Source: Planctomycetia bacterium
GTDB lineage: Bacteria > Planctomycetota > Planctomycetia > Pirellulales > UBA1268
Assembly: GCA_026401035.1 (NCBI GenBank)
Contig: JAPLNR010000072.1
Span: 1-64,000, forward strand
Direction: 5' to 3'
DNA: 64,000 nucleotides
Positions 1 through 9,869 of the stretch are shown one piece after another. The notes below the pieces were generated by a model that saw nothing but the letters and a program-made list of their open reading frames with translations, did no database searches and was not told where the DNA came from. How positions within the stretch are numbered: the first letter of the stretch is position 1; each line of letters begins with the position of its first letter. Made by a program: the position numbers and the translations under genes.

Positions 1-1
1 C

Positions 2-391
2 GCACCGGCTCTCTCGGTGCGCACGCGGGTCGCCCTCGGGCTCCTGCAGGTGCATGCCTCCGTCATCGCCGCCGCCGCGGCCCTCGCGCAGCTCAAGGGG
101 GATGTCTGGTGGGACGGCACCGCGGTCTGGTGGCTGGCCGCGCGAAGCGATTCCCGGCTCGTCGACCTCACGGGCCTCTTCATCCGCTCGGAATACCTGA
201 CGAATCTCGTCACCCATGCGATCCCGCTCTTCGAGCTCACCTTCGCGATCGGCCTCTGGTTCGTGCCGCTGCGGCGGGTGCTCGTGCCGGTGTCCTGCAT
301 CGCCTGGCCGCTCATCGGCGTTCTGGCCGGCGAGCCTTCCTGGGGCCTTGCCATGGGAGTGCTGGCGGTGGCATTCGTGCGGCGGGGCTAA
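2..391 (+). CDS. HTTM-like membrane protein, C-terminal fragment
   Basis: The reading frame is open through the left edge, so this is the last 129 residues of a longer protein; the GTG at 17 is probably internal. The visible part is hydrophobic, with three or four membrane segments and the stretch QVHASVIAAAAALAQLKGDVWWDGTAVWWL. That resembles the HTTM (vitamin K-dependent gamma-carboxylase-like) membrane family, in which a similar Q-x-x-x-K-x-x-G-x-x-WW pattern is common in planctomycetes. Its substrate cannot be told from this fragment. A DoxX-like assignment is the main alternative. It ends 57 bases before the next gene, which has its own promoter-like box. Confidence 0.55.
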   Translation, partial: APALSVRTRVALGLLQVHASVIAAAAALAQLKGDVWWDGTAVWWLAARSDSRLVDLTGLFIRSEYLTNLVTHAIPLFELTFAIGLWFVPLRRVLVPVSCIAWPLIGVLAGEPSWGLAMGVLAVAFVRRG

Positions 392-436
392 GGCAGGCCG
401 CAGCGGTCAGGCTCCAACTCCGCCTCGCGAGCGGGC

Positions 437-442
437 TATACT
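437..442 (+). promoter_or_regulatory. Candidate -10 box (TATACT), leaderless layout
   Basis: TATACT lies with its last base 7 nt before the A of the ATG at 449, so a transcript starting at the usual distance would begin at or next to the start codon. No convincing -35 box is seen 17 nt upstream. The same hexamer occurs before glgP (5267) and before the mutase at 19756. Confidence 0.35.
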
Positions 443-448
443 TCCGGT

Positions 449-2748
<2,300 letters not shown>

Positions 2749-2766
2749 GACAGGCTTCAGCCTGTC
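2749..2766. repeat. 18-bp palindromic repeat (copy 1)
   Basis: GACAGGCTTCAGCCTGTC is an exact inverted repeat with 8-bp arms and a 2-base centre. The preceding TAG, part of the wider repeat (AGTAG + palindrome), is the ligA stop codon. There is no T tract, so it is not a textbook intrinsic terminator. Exact copies, in either orientation, are at 3923, 21124, 21178, 29731 and 29770. Confidence 0.85.
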
Positions 2767-2797
2767 GCCGCCTGCTTGGAAGCGGCCTCCAATCCCC

Positions 2798-3820
2798 TCA
2801 GGCGGCAGCCCGGGAGAGGAGCGCGGCGACCGACGCGACGACGCGGTCGACCTCGATGCCCCCCATCGCGACGGTGTCGGTCTTGCGCTGTTCCCATGCC
2901 GGCCGCAGCGAGACCGGCGGTTCGACCGCCTGGTGAATCGATCCGTAGGGTCCGTTCCGCTTCGCCGGCACCGGACCGAAGAGTCCGACGCAGGGGGTGC
3001 CCACCGCGGCGGCCAGATGGAGGGGGCCGGTATCGCTCGAGATGAAGACCCGCGCGAGGCGGCAGAGTTCGCCGAGATCGGTGAGGCTCGTCTGCGGCGC
3101 CAGGATCGCGGCGTTGCCGGCGAGGTTCGCGATCTTTTCGGCGGCCGCCCGCTCCTGGCCGCCACCCCAGACCACGATCGATTGGAGTCCATGCCGCTGG
3201 TGGAGCGCACGGGCCACCGCGGCGAACCGTTCCGCCGGCCAGATCTTCGACGGCCAGCCGGCGCCGGGATTGATCATGGCGGGCGCCGCGGTGAACCGCT
3301 GCGTGACGAACCACTGCTGCATCCGCGCATGACTCACGGGCCACCGTGGCATGTCGAACGTGGTCCCCGGCTCATGCACGCCGAGAGCCCCGAGCAACTG
3401 GCAATGACGATCGACGACGTGCGCTGCCGTCGTGACGACGGGATGCGTGTAGAACCGCCAGGCCTGTTCGCGGGATTCGGGCCGGGCGTAGCCGATCCGC
3501 ATGCGACTGCCGGAAAGCCAGGTGGGAATCCCGCTCTTGAGCAGTCCCTGGAGATCGATCGTCACGTCGGGAGCGAAGTCGAGCAGTTGGCGCCGCAGCG
3601 AACGGACAGCGCCGAGCGACTTGAGCCAGCCGCGCGGCAGCCGAAAGAGGTGGTCGATGGCGGGGTGACCGGCGAGCACGTCGCCGGCGCGGCCCTCGAC
3701 GACCCAGCCGATCGTCGCCCGCGGAAAGGCCCGCTTGAGCGCCACCGCCGTGGGCACGCCGTGCAGCACGTCGCCGATGGCGGAGAGTTTGACGATGACG
3801 ATGGAGCGGGGCGCGTTCAT
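2798..3820 (-). CDS. Glycosyltransferase family 9 (heptosyltransferase-like)
   Basis: This 340-residue GT9 enzyme would transfer a sugar, in known members ADP-heptose, onto a lipopolysaccharide core at the inner face of the cytoplasmic membrane. The N-terminal Rossmann start (SIVIVKLSAIGDVLHG, residues 6-21) and the C-terminal donor-site motif SSDTGPLHLAAAVGTPCVGLFGP are both clear and typical of the RfaC/RfaF group. Planctomycete lipid A cores differ, so the exact donor and acceptor are open. It converges with ligA, with 49 bases between the stops, and reads towards it. The start at 3820 is the first ATG after a leader that can form a GGGGATTTT...AAAATCCCC stem. Confidence 0.85.
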   Translation of the reverse strand: MNAPRSIVIVKLSAIGDVLHGVPTAVALKRAFPRATIGWVVEGRAGDVLAGHPAIDHLFRLPRGWLKSLGAVRSLRRQLLDFAPDVTIDLQGLLKSGIPTWLSGSRMRIGYARPESREQAWRFYTHPVVTTAAHVVDRHCQLLGALGVHEPGTTFDMPRWPVSHARMQQWFVTQRFTAAPAMINPGAGWPSKIWPAERFAAVARALHQRHGLQSIVVWGGGQERAAAEKIANLAGNAAILAPQTSLTDLGELCRLARVFISSDTGPLHLAAAVGTPCVGLFGPVPAKRNGPYGSIHQAVEPPVSLRPAWEQRKTDTVAMGGIEVDRVVASVAALLSRAAA

Positions 3821-3922
3821 GGGGCGGGGATTTTTTCGCGATGCCGCCGGCGAAGCAAGGCCAGTTTCGCGGAAAATCCCCCTCGGCCATGAAAGCCGTG
3901 ACGACCGCCCTCCGGAAAGTGG

Positions 3923-3940
3923 GACAGGCTTCAGCCTGTC
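3923..3940. repeat. 18-bp palindromic repeat (copy 2)
   Basis: An exact copy of GACAGGCTTCAGCCTGTC, lying upstream of the glycosyltransferase gene and not at a stop codon. With the degenerate copy near 4136 it forms direct repeats on either side of structured element A. Confidence 0.85.
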
Positions 3941-3961
3941 ATGGCCTCGCCTGTGCTGACA

Positions 3962-4092
3962 ACCCGTATTGGTCGCCGGCGGCAGAAGTCTCCTTCGCGC
4001 TGCATTTTCTCCGCTGACGACCTACGGAGCTGCTGACCTCAGGAGGTCGAAAATGCAGACGCTCGTCGAGCTTCAGCCGACCGCCTCCCCAG
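3962..4092. repeat. Structured dispersed repeat, copy A
   Basis: This 131-nt element is shared with copies at 17644 and 38005. It folds into one long nested hairpin. The outer helix pairs 3975-3988 with 4071-4085. The middle helix pairs GCG-CTGCATTTT (3997-4008) with AAAATGCAG-a-CGC (4050-4062). The inner helix pairs CGACCT (4018-4023) with AGGTCG (4044-4049). A nine-base conserved bulge (ctccgctga) separates middle and inner helices on the 5' side. The element lies about 70 nt downstream of the stop of the minus-strand gene at 4165. Confidence 0.75.
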
Positions 4093-4164
4093 CAAGTGGC
4101 TTCACGCAAAACTCGAGCATTCTGCCGGAAAGTAGGGCGGGCTTCAGCCTGTCATGCCGGCGGC

Positions 4165-5220
4165 TCAGAGCCCGGCGAGCTGGCAGAGCATCGCGTCGGC
4201 GACCGTCTGCGGGCAGCTCCAGACGAGATAGAAGAGCGACTCGCGGACGAGCCGTTCGGCGGGGTGGCCCGCCACGAAGCCGGCCCCCTTCGAGGCGGTG
4301 AGCGCCGCCTGAGCGGCGCGGATGACGAGGCTGTTGGCGTCGCCGCGGAGGCGGTCGCGGGCTTCCGGGTCGATGCCGTCACTGGCGGCGGTGGCAAGCC
4401 GGGCGGAGAGCGCCAGCGTTTCTGCGCGGAGCCCCGCCGCGATCGGGGCGAGTGCGGGCCGGCCGTCGGCTTCGTGGTCGAGCAGCGCGAGTGCGGCGCG
4501 GCTGCTGCCGAGGGCCAGGGCCGTGGTCGCCAGGCCGCCGGTCCGCACACCGCCTCCGGCCGGGGCGATCACGTCGGCGGGGCGGACGTTATGAAAGGCC
4601 ACGCTCGAGGTGCGGCTGCCCGAGAGCGCGAGCATGTCGAGGGGCGGGGCGATGTCGAGGCCCGGAGAATCGGTCGGCACCACGAAAAACAGTTGCGTGC
4701 CCCTGTCGGTGACGGCACCGGTCACGATCGTGTCGCAGGCATCGGCTCCGGTCACCCACGGGCAGTTGCCGGTGAGCCGCCAGCCGCTGCCGTCTTGGGT
4801 GGCACTGAGGGCCGGCGCGGTCAGGTGGCGGCGGCTTGTCGTGAGGTGCGAGATGCCGACGGTGGTGAACGACTCGCCGCGGGCGAGCGGCGGCAGCCGT
4901 ACGGCACGAACATTCGGGGCACCGGCGGCGATGATCCGGCAGGCGCTCGCCCATTGCGTGAGGGCAAGCGCGGTCGTCAGGCAACTCGTGGCGATCGCGG
5001 TGAGTGCGCCCAAGATCGCGGGCTCGTCGGCCGCCGTGCCGCCGCAGTCGGCGGGCAGGAAGGCGGCGAGCACGCCGGAGCGGGCGAGCAGCGAAAATCC
5101 GCCGCTCTGCCAGGGGCCGTCGCGGCTGGTCGCTGCCGAACGCTCGGCGAGTGCTGCACAGAGGGAATCGAGCGCGGCTGCGTCTGGTGGCAACCGATCT
5201 GAGGAAATCATGCACGGCAT
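4165..5220 (-). CDS. Acyl-CoA dehydrogenase-like flavoprotein
   Basis: This 351-residue protein has the acyl-CoA dehydrogenase fold: an N-terminal helical domain (residues ~1-110), a middle beta domain with WVTGADACDTIVTGA in the FAD-binding position, and a C-terminal helical bundle. Known relatives oxidise acyl-CoA esters or act as acyl-ACP or flavin-dependent oxidases. The end of the protein (HPAERLVRESLFYLVWSCPQ) aligns with the family region where the catalytic Glu of a YEG motif is normally found, and here reads WSC. Dehydrogenase chemistry is therefore uncertain. A second possible start, M4, lies at 5211. It is divergent from the phosphorylase gene. Confidence 0.65.
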   Translation of the reverse strand: MPCMISSDRLPPDAAALDSLCAALAERSAATSRDGPWQSGGFSLLARSGVLAAFLPADCGGTAADEPAILGALTAIATSCLTTALALTQWASACRIIAAGAPNVRAVRLPPLARGESFTTVGISHLTTSRRHLTAPALSATQDGSGWRLTGNCPWVTGADACDTIVTGAVTDRGTQLFFVVPTDSPGLDIAPPLDMLALSGSRTSSVAFHNVRPADVIAPAGGGVRTGGLATTALALGSSRAALALLDHEADGRPALAPIAAGLRAETLALSARLATAASDGIDPEARDRLRGDANSLVIRAAQAALTASKGAGFVAGHPAERLVRESLFYLVWSCPQTVADAMLCQLAGL

Positions 5221-5266
5221 TATGACATCGCCGTGGGCGGGGGTCGAAGCAATCGCGGCGGGCGGC

Positions 5267-5272
5267 TATACT
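5267..5272 (+). promoter_or_regulatory. Candidate -10 box of glgP
   Basis: TATACT stands 57 nt before the chosen glgP start. The hexamer 17 nt upstream (TCGAAG) is only a weak match to a -35 box. It lies in the 109-bp region between the divergent dehydrogenase-like gene and glgP. Confidence 0.3.
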
Positions 5273-5329
5273 CCGAACCACTTCTGGCAGGTTTCCCACC
5301 ATCTCCACATCACGTCCGGAGCGAACATC

Positions 5330-7561
5330 ATGAGCCAGGCCGAAGAAGTCTCCCGCCGATCCCCTGCCAAAACAACGGCCGCTCAGTTGGCCCACCTGGC
5401 ACCGCCGCGGCTCGATGAGCTGTCGCCGCAAAACCTCTACGACAAGTGCATGGCGCTGGCGAGGAACCTGTGGTGGAGCTGGCACCCGGAGGTGACCAAC
5501 CTTTTTCGCGAGCTCGACCCGATTCGCTGGCGGCAGCTTGATCACAACCCGATCGCCCTTCTGGCAGAGTTCACCCCCGAGCGGCTCGAGGCCCGGGCGG
5601 CCGAACTGGTGCTCTACAGCCGGATCAATCAGGCCTACCGCCGGCTGAAGGAATACCTCGCGGCCGGAACGACCTGGAGCGACGTGAATGCCGGCGTGCT
5701 CGGCTCCAAGCCGGTGGTCTACTTCTCGGCAGAGTTTGGCATCCACGAATCGGTGCCGATCTATTCCGGCGGCCTGGGCGTGCTGTCGGGGGACCATATC
5801 AAGAGCGCCAGCGGCCTCGGCATCCCGCTGATCGCCGTCGGGCTCTTTTACGATCAGGGCTATTTCAAGCAGCAGCTCGACATCGACGGTTACCAGCACG
5901 AGGAATACCTGCAGTCGCGGGTCGAGGTGCTGCCCATCGAGCCAGCGATCGGGTCCGACGGCAAGCCCGTGATGGTGCAGGTCGAGACGCGTTCGGGAAC
6001 GATCCGCGCCAAGGTCTGGAAGCTGGCCGTCGGCCGCGTGAGCCTCTACCTGCTCGACTCCGACGTCGAGGGCAACACGCCGGAGGATCGCGAACTCACC
6101 AGCCGGCTCTACGGCGGCGACACCCGGATCCGCATCCGGCAGGAGATCGTGCTCGGCATCGGCGGCGTGCGGGCGATCCGCGCGCTGGGGATCGTGCCCG
6201 GCGTCTATCACCTCAACGAGGGCCATTCCGTCTTCGCCACGCTCGAGGCCATCCGCGGCCGGATGGATCGCGACGGCTATCCGTTCGACGATGCGGTTCG
6301 CAAGGTGTCGCGGCAGACCGTCTTTACGACGCACACTCCGGTGCCGGCCGGCCACGACCGCTTCGACAGCGGCCTGATGGAGGAGCATCTCGGGCCGATG
6401 CGTGATGCGCTGGGCATCTCGCACGACCATTTGATGGGGCTCGGTCGCGTCGAGCCGCACAACCACAACGAGCCGTTCTGCATGACCGTGCTGGGGCTGA
6501 AGATGTCGCGACGGGCCAATGCCGTGAGCGCCCTCCACGGCCATGTCAGCCGCAAGATGTGGTCCGCCCTCTGGCCGTACCGCGTCGAGGAAGAGGTGCC
6601 GATCGGCCACATCACCAATGGCGTGCACGTGCCGAGCTGGCTCTCGTGGCAGATGCTGCAGCTCTACGACCGCATCTTCCCGGCCAACTGGTTCCGGCGA
6701 ATGGGCGAGCCGGACGTCTGGCAGAAGATCCACGAGGTCGATCCGGGCGAACTCTGGGAAACCCATTACGCACTCAAGAACCTGCTGCTGCAGTTCGTCC
6801 GCCGCCGTCTGAGCCGGCAGTGCCGGCGCCGCGGCGAGTGCGACGAGGCGGTGGAACTGGCACGGACGGTGCTCGATCCGAACGTGCTCACGATCGGCTT
6901 CGCCCGGCGGTTCGCCACCTACAAGCGGGCCGATCTCGTGCTCGGCGAGCTCGACCGTCTGCTCGCGCTCATCAGCGACCGTGATCGGCCGATTCAGATC
7001 ATCTTCGCCGGCAAGGCGCACCCGGCCGACGAGCCGGGCAAGTCGCTGATTCGCAAGATCGCCAACCTGCGGCACGACCCGCGGACCGCCGGCCGGATCG
7101 TGTTTGTCGAGGATTACGACATCAACGTCTGCCGGCATCTCATCCAGGGCGTCGACGTCTGGCTCAACAACCCGCGCCGGCCGCTGGAAGCCTCCGGCAC
7201 GAGCGGCCAGAAGGTGGTGCTCAACGGCGGCCTCAACTGCTCGATCCTCGACGGCTGGTGGGCCGAGGCCTTCGACGGCCATAACGGCTTCGCGATCGGC
7301 CGGGGCGAGACGCATTCCAACGACGAGATCACCGATCGCCGTGATTCCGACGCGCTCTACGAGGTGCTCGAGCAGGAGGTGATCCCGCTCTTCTACGACC
7401 GTGACGCCGACGGCCTGCCCCGCGAGTGGATCCGGATGATGAAAAACTCGATCAGTTCGCTGGCCTGGCGGTTCAGCGCTCACCGCATGGTGATGGACTA
7501 CGCGCGGGCCTGCTACGTGCCGGCCGCGGGCGGTGTGTCGTGCGACATGCATAATCGTTGA
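5330..7561 (+). CDS. glgP: Alpha-glucan phosphorylase (GT35)
   Basis: The enzyme phosphorolyses storage alpha-1,4-glucan to glucose-1-phosphate in the cytoplasm. The 743-residue protein starts with a DUF3417 region (NLWWSWHPEVTNLFRELDP) and has the pyridoxal-phosphate site EASGTSGQKVVLNGGLN with the lysine at about residue 628. It belongs to the shorter DUF3417-containing phosphorylase class rather than the E. coli GlgP class. The ORF is open upstream to 4610, but that part is antisense to the dehydrogenase-like gene; the ATG at 5330 fits the family N-terminus. It works with GlgC (48205) and the phosphoglucomutase (17824) in this window. Confidence 0.93.
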   Translation: MSQAEEVSRRSPAKTTAAQLAHLAPPRLDELSPQNLYDKCMALARNLWWSWHPEVTNLFRELDPIRWRQLDHNPIALLAEFTPERLEARAAELVLYSRINQAYRRLKEYLAAGTTWSDVNAGVLGSKPVVYFSAEFGIHESVPIYSGGLGVLSGDHIKSASGLGIPLIAVGLFYDQGYFKQQLDIDGYQHEEYLQSRVEVLPIEPAIGSDGKPVMVQVETRSGTIRAKVWKLAVGRVSLYLLDSDVEGNTPEDRELTSRLYGGDTRIRIRQEIVLGIGGVRAIRALGIVPGVYHLNEGHSVFATLEAIRGRMDRDGYPFDDAVRKVSRQTVFTTHTPVPAGHDRFDSGLMEEHLGPMRDALGISHDHLMGLGRVEPHNHNEPFCMTVLGLKMSRRANAVSALHGHVSRKMWSALWPYRVEEEVPIGHITNGVHVPSWLSWQMLQLYDRIFPANWFRRMGEPDVWQKIHEVDPGELWETHYALKNLLLQFVRRRLSRQCRRRGECDEAVELARTVLDPNVLTIGFARRFATYKRADLVLGELDRLLALISDRDRPIQIIFAGKAHPADEPGKSLIRKIANLRHDPRTAGRIVFVEDYDINVCRHLIQGVDVWLNNPRRPLEASGTSGQKVVLNGGLNCSILDGWWAEAFDGHNGFAIGRGETHSNDEITDRRDSDALYEVLEQEVIPLFYDRDADGLPREWIRMMKNSISSLAWRFSAHRMVMDYARACYVPAAGGVSCDMHNR

Positions 7562-7619
7562 AACGGCTTGTCCCAACCCGGCTACGGCTTTCGCGCTGTC
7601 GCCGCAAATAGCCCAATCC

Positions 7620-7761
7620 GGCTTCGGACTACCCGTGCCCCGTCGCCGGACGTTCGCTACGGGCATCCATGCCCTTCGCTCACTCGATGCTGCCCGCGCT
7701 TCGCCATCCTGGCTGCGCTTGGCAGCAACGCCGGCTCCTGGGGCACGGGTAGCCCGAAGCC
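7620..7761. repeat. 142-nt intergenic inverted-repeat structure
   Basis: Arms at 7620-7641 and 7740-7761 are complementary at 21 of 22 positions. The stem can continue through GCCGGaCGTT (7645-7654) paired with AACGCCGGC (7727-7735). Inside it are two further hairpins: GGGCA/TGCCC at 7661-7674, and GCTGCC-c-GCGC (7689-7699) paired with GCGC-tt-GGCAGC (7715-7726). The result is a three-way junction. No protein-coding signal is seen. It could be a structured RNA or a mobile-element end. Confidence 0.6.
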
Positions 7762-7788
7762 TCCCGAAGGGGGTGAACTGCAGAAAGA

Positions 7789-7811
7789 GGGAAGGCCCGG
7801 GGCTGCCTTCC
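7789..7811. other. Hairpin downstream of the three-way junction
   Basis: GGGAAGGC pairs with GCCTTCCC across an eight-base GC-rich loop. There is no T tract. The rest of 7812-8028 shows no gene or clear signal. Confidence 0.45.
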
Positions 7812-8028
7812 CTTCAGCACCTGCGACTCCCGATGCTTTCGGCGGAGCTGGTCGGGGGCACGCGCAGAAGCCGGTGAATCTTTGCGACTCACGAGCGATT
7901 CGCCGTTGGCCGAGCGGGCCTCCTGTAGCACACCGCAGGTGGGTCGGAGACCTCAAGTCCTCCGTCTGCATGTCACCGCCGGCTCCGAGTGCGGCCCGAC
8001 ACCGCATGCGCTGCAAAAAGAGGAGGCA

Positions 8029-8072
8029 GACAGGCACTGAGGCCTGTCGTACCGGCAGGTCGCAAACCTGCC
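8029..8072 (-). terminator. Tandem hairpins ending the minus-strand PSCyt1-WD40 operon
   Basis: Read on the minus strand after the stop at 8092, there are two perfect hairpins in a row: GGCAGGT/ACCTGCC (8054-8072), then GACAGGC/GCCTGTC (8029-8048). About nine bases later comes TTTTT (8016-8020). On the plus strand the first hairpin is also followed after five bases by TTTTT, so termination from both sides is possible. The second hairpin is a variant of the window's palindromic repeat. Confidence 0.5.
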
Positions 8073-8091
8073 CCTGCTTTTTCGAGGAGAG

Positions 8092-9852
8092 CTATTTTTG
8101 TTTACGGCTGAACTCGAGTTCCGCCTTCCAGCGTTCGAGTTGTTTTGCAGCCTCGGCCTCGTCCGCCTTCGTGGCCGCGACTTCCGCGGCAGATGTCTCG
8201 ATCAGCTTGCGGGCCTCATCGACAGCCTTCTGGGCCGCGGCGGACTGCGACTCGGCGACCTGCATCGCATCGGCTGCGGTCCGCGCCTTTTCAGTTGCCG
8301 CTCTCTCCGCGGCAGCGGTCCTTTCGAAGACGGCCGCGGCGGCCTTGAGTCGCTCGTCCAGACGCGGTGGATTCGTGTCGGGCGTACCCACGACCGTGCC
8401 GGTGTCGATGTCGAAGGCCGTCAGCGTGCCGCCGAGGTCGCCCGCCAGCAGCCGTCGGCCGTCGCTCGTGGCCGCCACCCGCAGAAAGATCTCGGGCGGC
8501 CGGCCGGGCGGCGGCGGATAGTCGCGATCCCGCGTGCCATCGGCCTTCCAGGTTGCCACCTTTTTGTCGCGGCCACCGCTGGCGAGCCGGCCGTCGACAA
8601 GCCAGCACACGCTTTGCACGCCGCCGGGGTGCGCCTCCCACTCCTTCATCTTGTCACCGGTCTTCCGGTCCCAGAGACGAATCCGCCCGTCTTCGCTCGC
8701 CGTCGCGAGCACCGCGCCGTCGCTCCGCCACGACACGGCCGTGATGCCGCCGCCGTGCCCTTTGAGCACCGCATGCTCCCGCGCGCCCCGCGTCTCCCAG
8801 AGAAACGCATTGCCGGCGCGATCGCCGCTGGCGAGGAGCTTGCCGTCGGGGGAAAATTCCACGGCCGTGATCCAGTCGGTATGCCGGCGGATCTCGGCAT
8901 CGATCCCGCCGTCGGCCGTCCGCACGATCCGCACCACCTTCTGCGGGCCTCCGAGCGCGACGGCCTGCTGGTCGGCCGTGACGTCGGCCGCGAGCACCTG
9001 GTCGAACTCGTCGCCCAGTTCCGCGACCCGCGCGGCCGTGGCCACGTCCCACGCGACCACGCGGCCGCTCTTAGCCCCCTGGCCGCCACCCGCCACGAGC
9101 AGCTTTGCGTTGCGAGAAAACCGCAGCGTTTTCACGTCGCCCTCTGGAAATGGAAGCACGCCGAGGAATGCGAGGGTGGATGTGTCGTAGAGGAGCACCT
9201 GCCGCCGGCCGCCGACCGCGGCGACCGTGCCGTTGGGCGAGGTGGCGAGCGCCGTGATGGCCAACGGCCGGGAGCCATGGGTTTCCACGTCGAGCGCCAG
9301 CCGCGGCGGCATCACGGGCGGCCCGTCGGGCACGATCGGCGACTGCAGGTCGAGCGCCAGCGTTGCGGCTGGCTGCTTCGCGATCGGCTTGCCGCCGGCC
9401 CTTTCGATCGCCCCGCCCGCGATCCACTTCCGGATCGTGTCGAGCATCTCCTGGGGGATGCGGTCCGACTGCGGCGGCATCTTCGGCTCGGATGCATGGC
9501 TCGCGAGTTGCCAGAGATAAGAGCCGTCGGCATCTCCCGGCGCGATGACCTCCCCCGAGGAGCCGCCGGCCAGCGCCTGGCTGTGCGATGTGAGGTCGAG
9601 GCCGCCCTGTTTCTTGTCGGCGTTGTGGCAAGAGCAGCACTTCTCACGGAAGATCGGCAGCACGTGCTCTTCGTAGGTCGGGGGCGTGTCGGCCGCGCGG
9701 GCGAACGCGTACGACATCGCCCAAAGAGCGACCACGGAGAGCGAGCCCGTCCAGCCCGGCTTGGGGATGGCAAAAATTTCGTCGCGGCGGCCGAACGCTC
9801 CGCGAGCGTTCGCCGATCCCCTCGCCTTCACGTGTCGATCGGGGGCAGTCAT
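8092..9852 (-). CDS. PSCyt1 haem domain plus WD40 repeat protein
   Basis: This 586-residue exported protein has a hydrophobic signal segment near residues 34-53, a planctomycete cytochrome C (PSCyt1) domain with CCSCH at 72-76, and then WD40 repeats (for example HTDWITAVEFSPDGKLLASGD and HGGGITAVSWRSDGAVLATASEDGRIRLWD). It ends in an Ala/Glu/Lys-rich coiled coil of about 90 residues. The function of such proteins is not established. It is the last gene of a four-gene operon, starting 17 nt after the DUF1549/DUF1553 stop. The ORF track extends to 11031, but that part lies antisense or out of frame over the neighbour. The N-terminus is uncertain because codons 13-21 overlap an inverted repeat (CGAACGCTC-CGC-GAGCGTTCG). 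Confidence 0.8.
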   Translation of the reverse strand: MTAPDRHVKARGSANARGAFGRRDEIFAIPKPGWTGSLSVVALWAMSYAFARAADTPPTYEEHVLPIFREKCCSCHNADKKQGGLDLTSHSQALAGGSSGEVIAPGDADGSYLWQLASHASEPKMPPQSDRIPQEMLDTIRKWIAGGAIERAGGKPIAKQPAATLALDLQSPIVPDGPPVMPPRLALDVETHGSRPLAITALATSPNGTVAAVGGRRQVLLYDTSTLAFLGVLPFPEGDVKTLRFSRNAKLLVAGGGQGAKSGRVVAWDVATAARVAELGDEFDQVLAADVTADQQAVALGGPQKVVRIVRTADGGIDAEIRRHTDWITAVEFSPDGKLLASGDRAGNAFLWETRGAREHAVLKGHGGGITAVSWRSDGAVLATASEDGRIRLWDRKTGDKMKEWEAHPGGVQSVCWLVDGRLASGGRDKKVATWKADGTRDRDYPPPPGRPPEIFLRVAATSDGRRLLAGDLGGTLTAFDIDTGTVVGTPDTNPPRLDERLKAAAAVFERTAAAERAATEKARTAADAMQVAESQSAAAQKAVDEARKLIETSAAEVAATKADEAEAAKQLERWKAELEFSRKQK

Positions 9853-9869
9853 GACGTCTGGAAAAACTC

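Larger units (their letters stand above)
3821..4164. other. 344-bp intergenic block made of repeats
   Basis: No credible gene is seen here. From left to right it holds an imperfect inverted repeat (about 3827-3882) in the leader of the glycosyltransferase gene, an exact 18-bp palindrome at 3923-3940, structured repeat copy A at 3962-4092 and a degenerate palindrome at about 4136-4153. The two palindromes carry a shared flank (CCGGAAAGTRGG before, ATG after) and bracket copy A as direct repeats of about 30 bp. Confidence 0.7.

Noticed and set aside
3962-4092. Integron attC site as explanation for the structured repeat
   Set aside because: The paired ends lack the RYYYAAC/GTTRRRY core sites, and the copies are single and far apart, with no cassette array or integrase.
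4589-7666. 1025-codon ORF on the minus strand
   Set aside because: It is antisense to glgP and covers the neighbouring gene out of frame; no protein family is visible.
7812-8028. tRNA-like segment between glgP and the WD40 gene
   Set aside because: A few tRNA-like words (GACTC, GATTCG) occur, but no acceptor stem or D/T arms can be formed.
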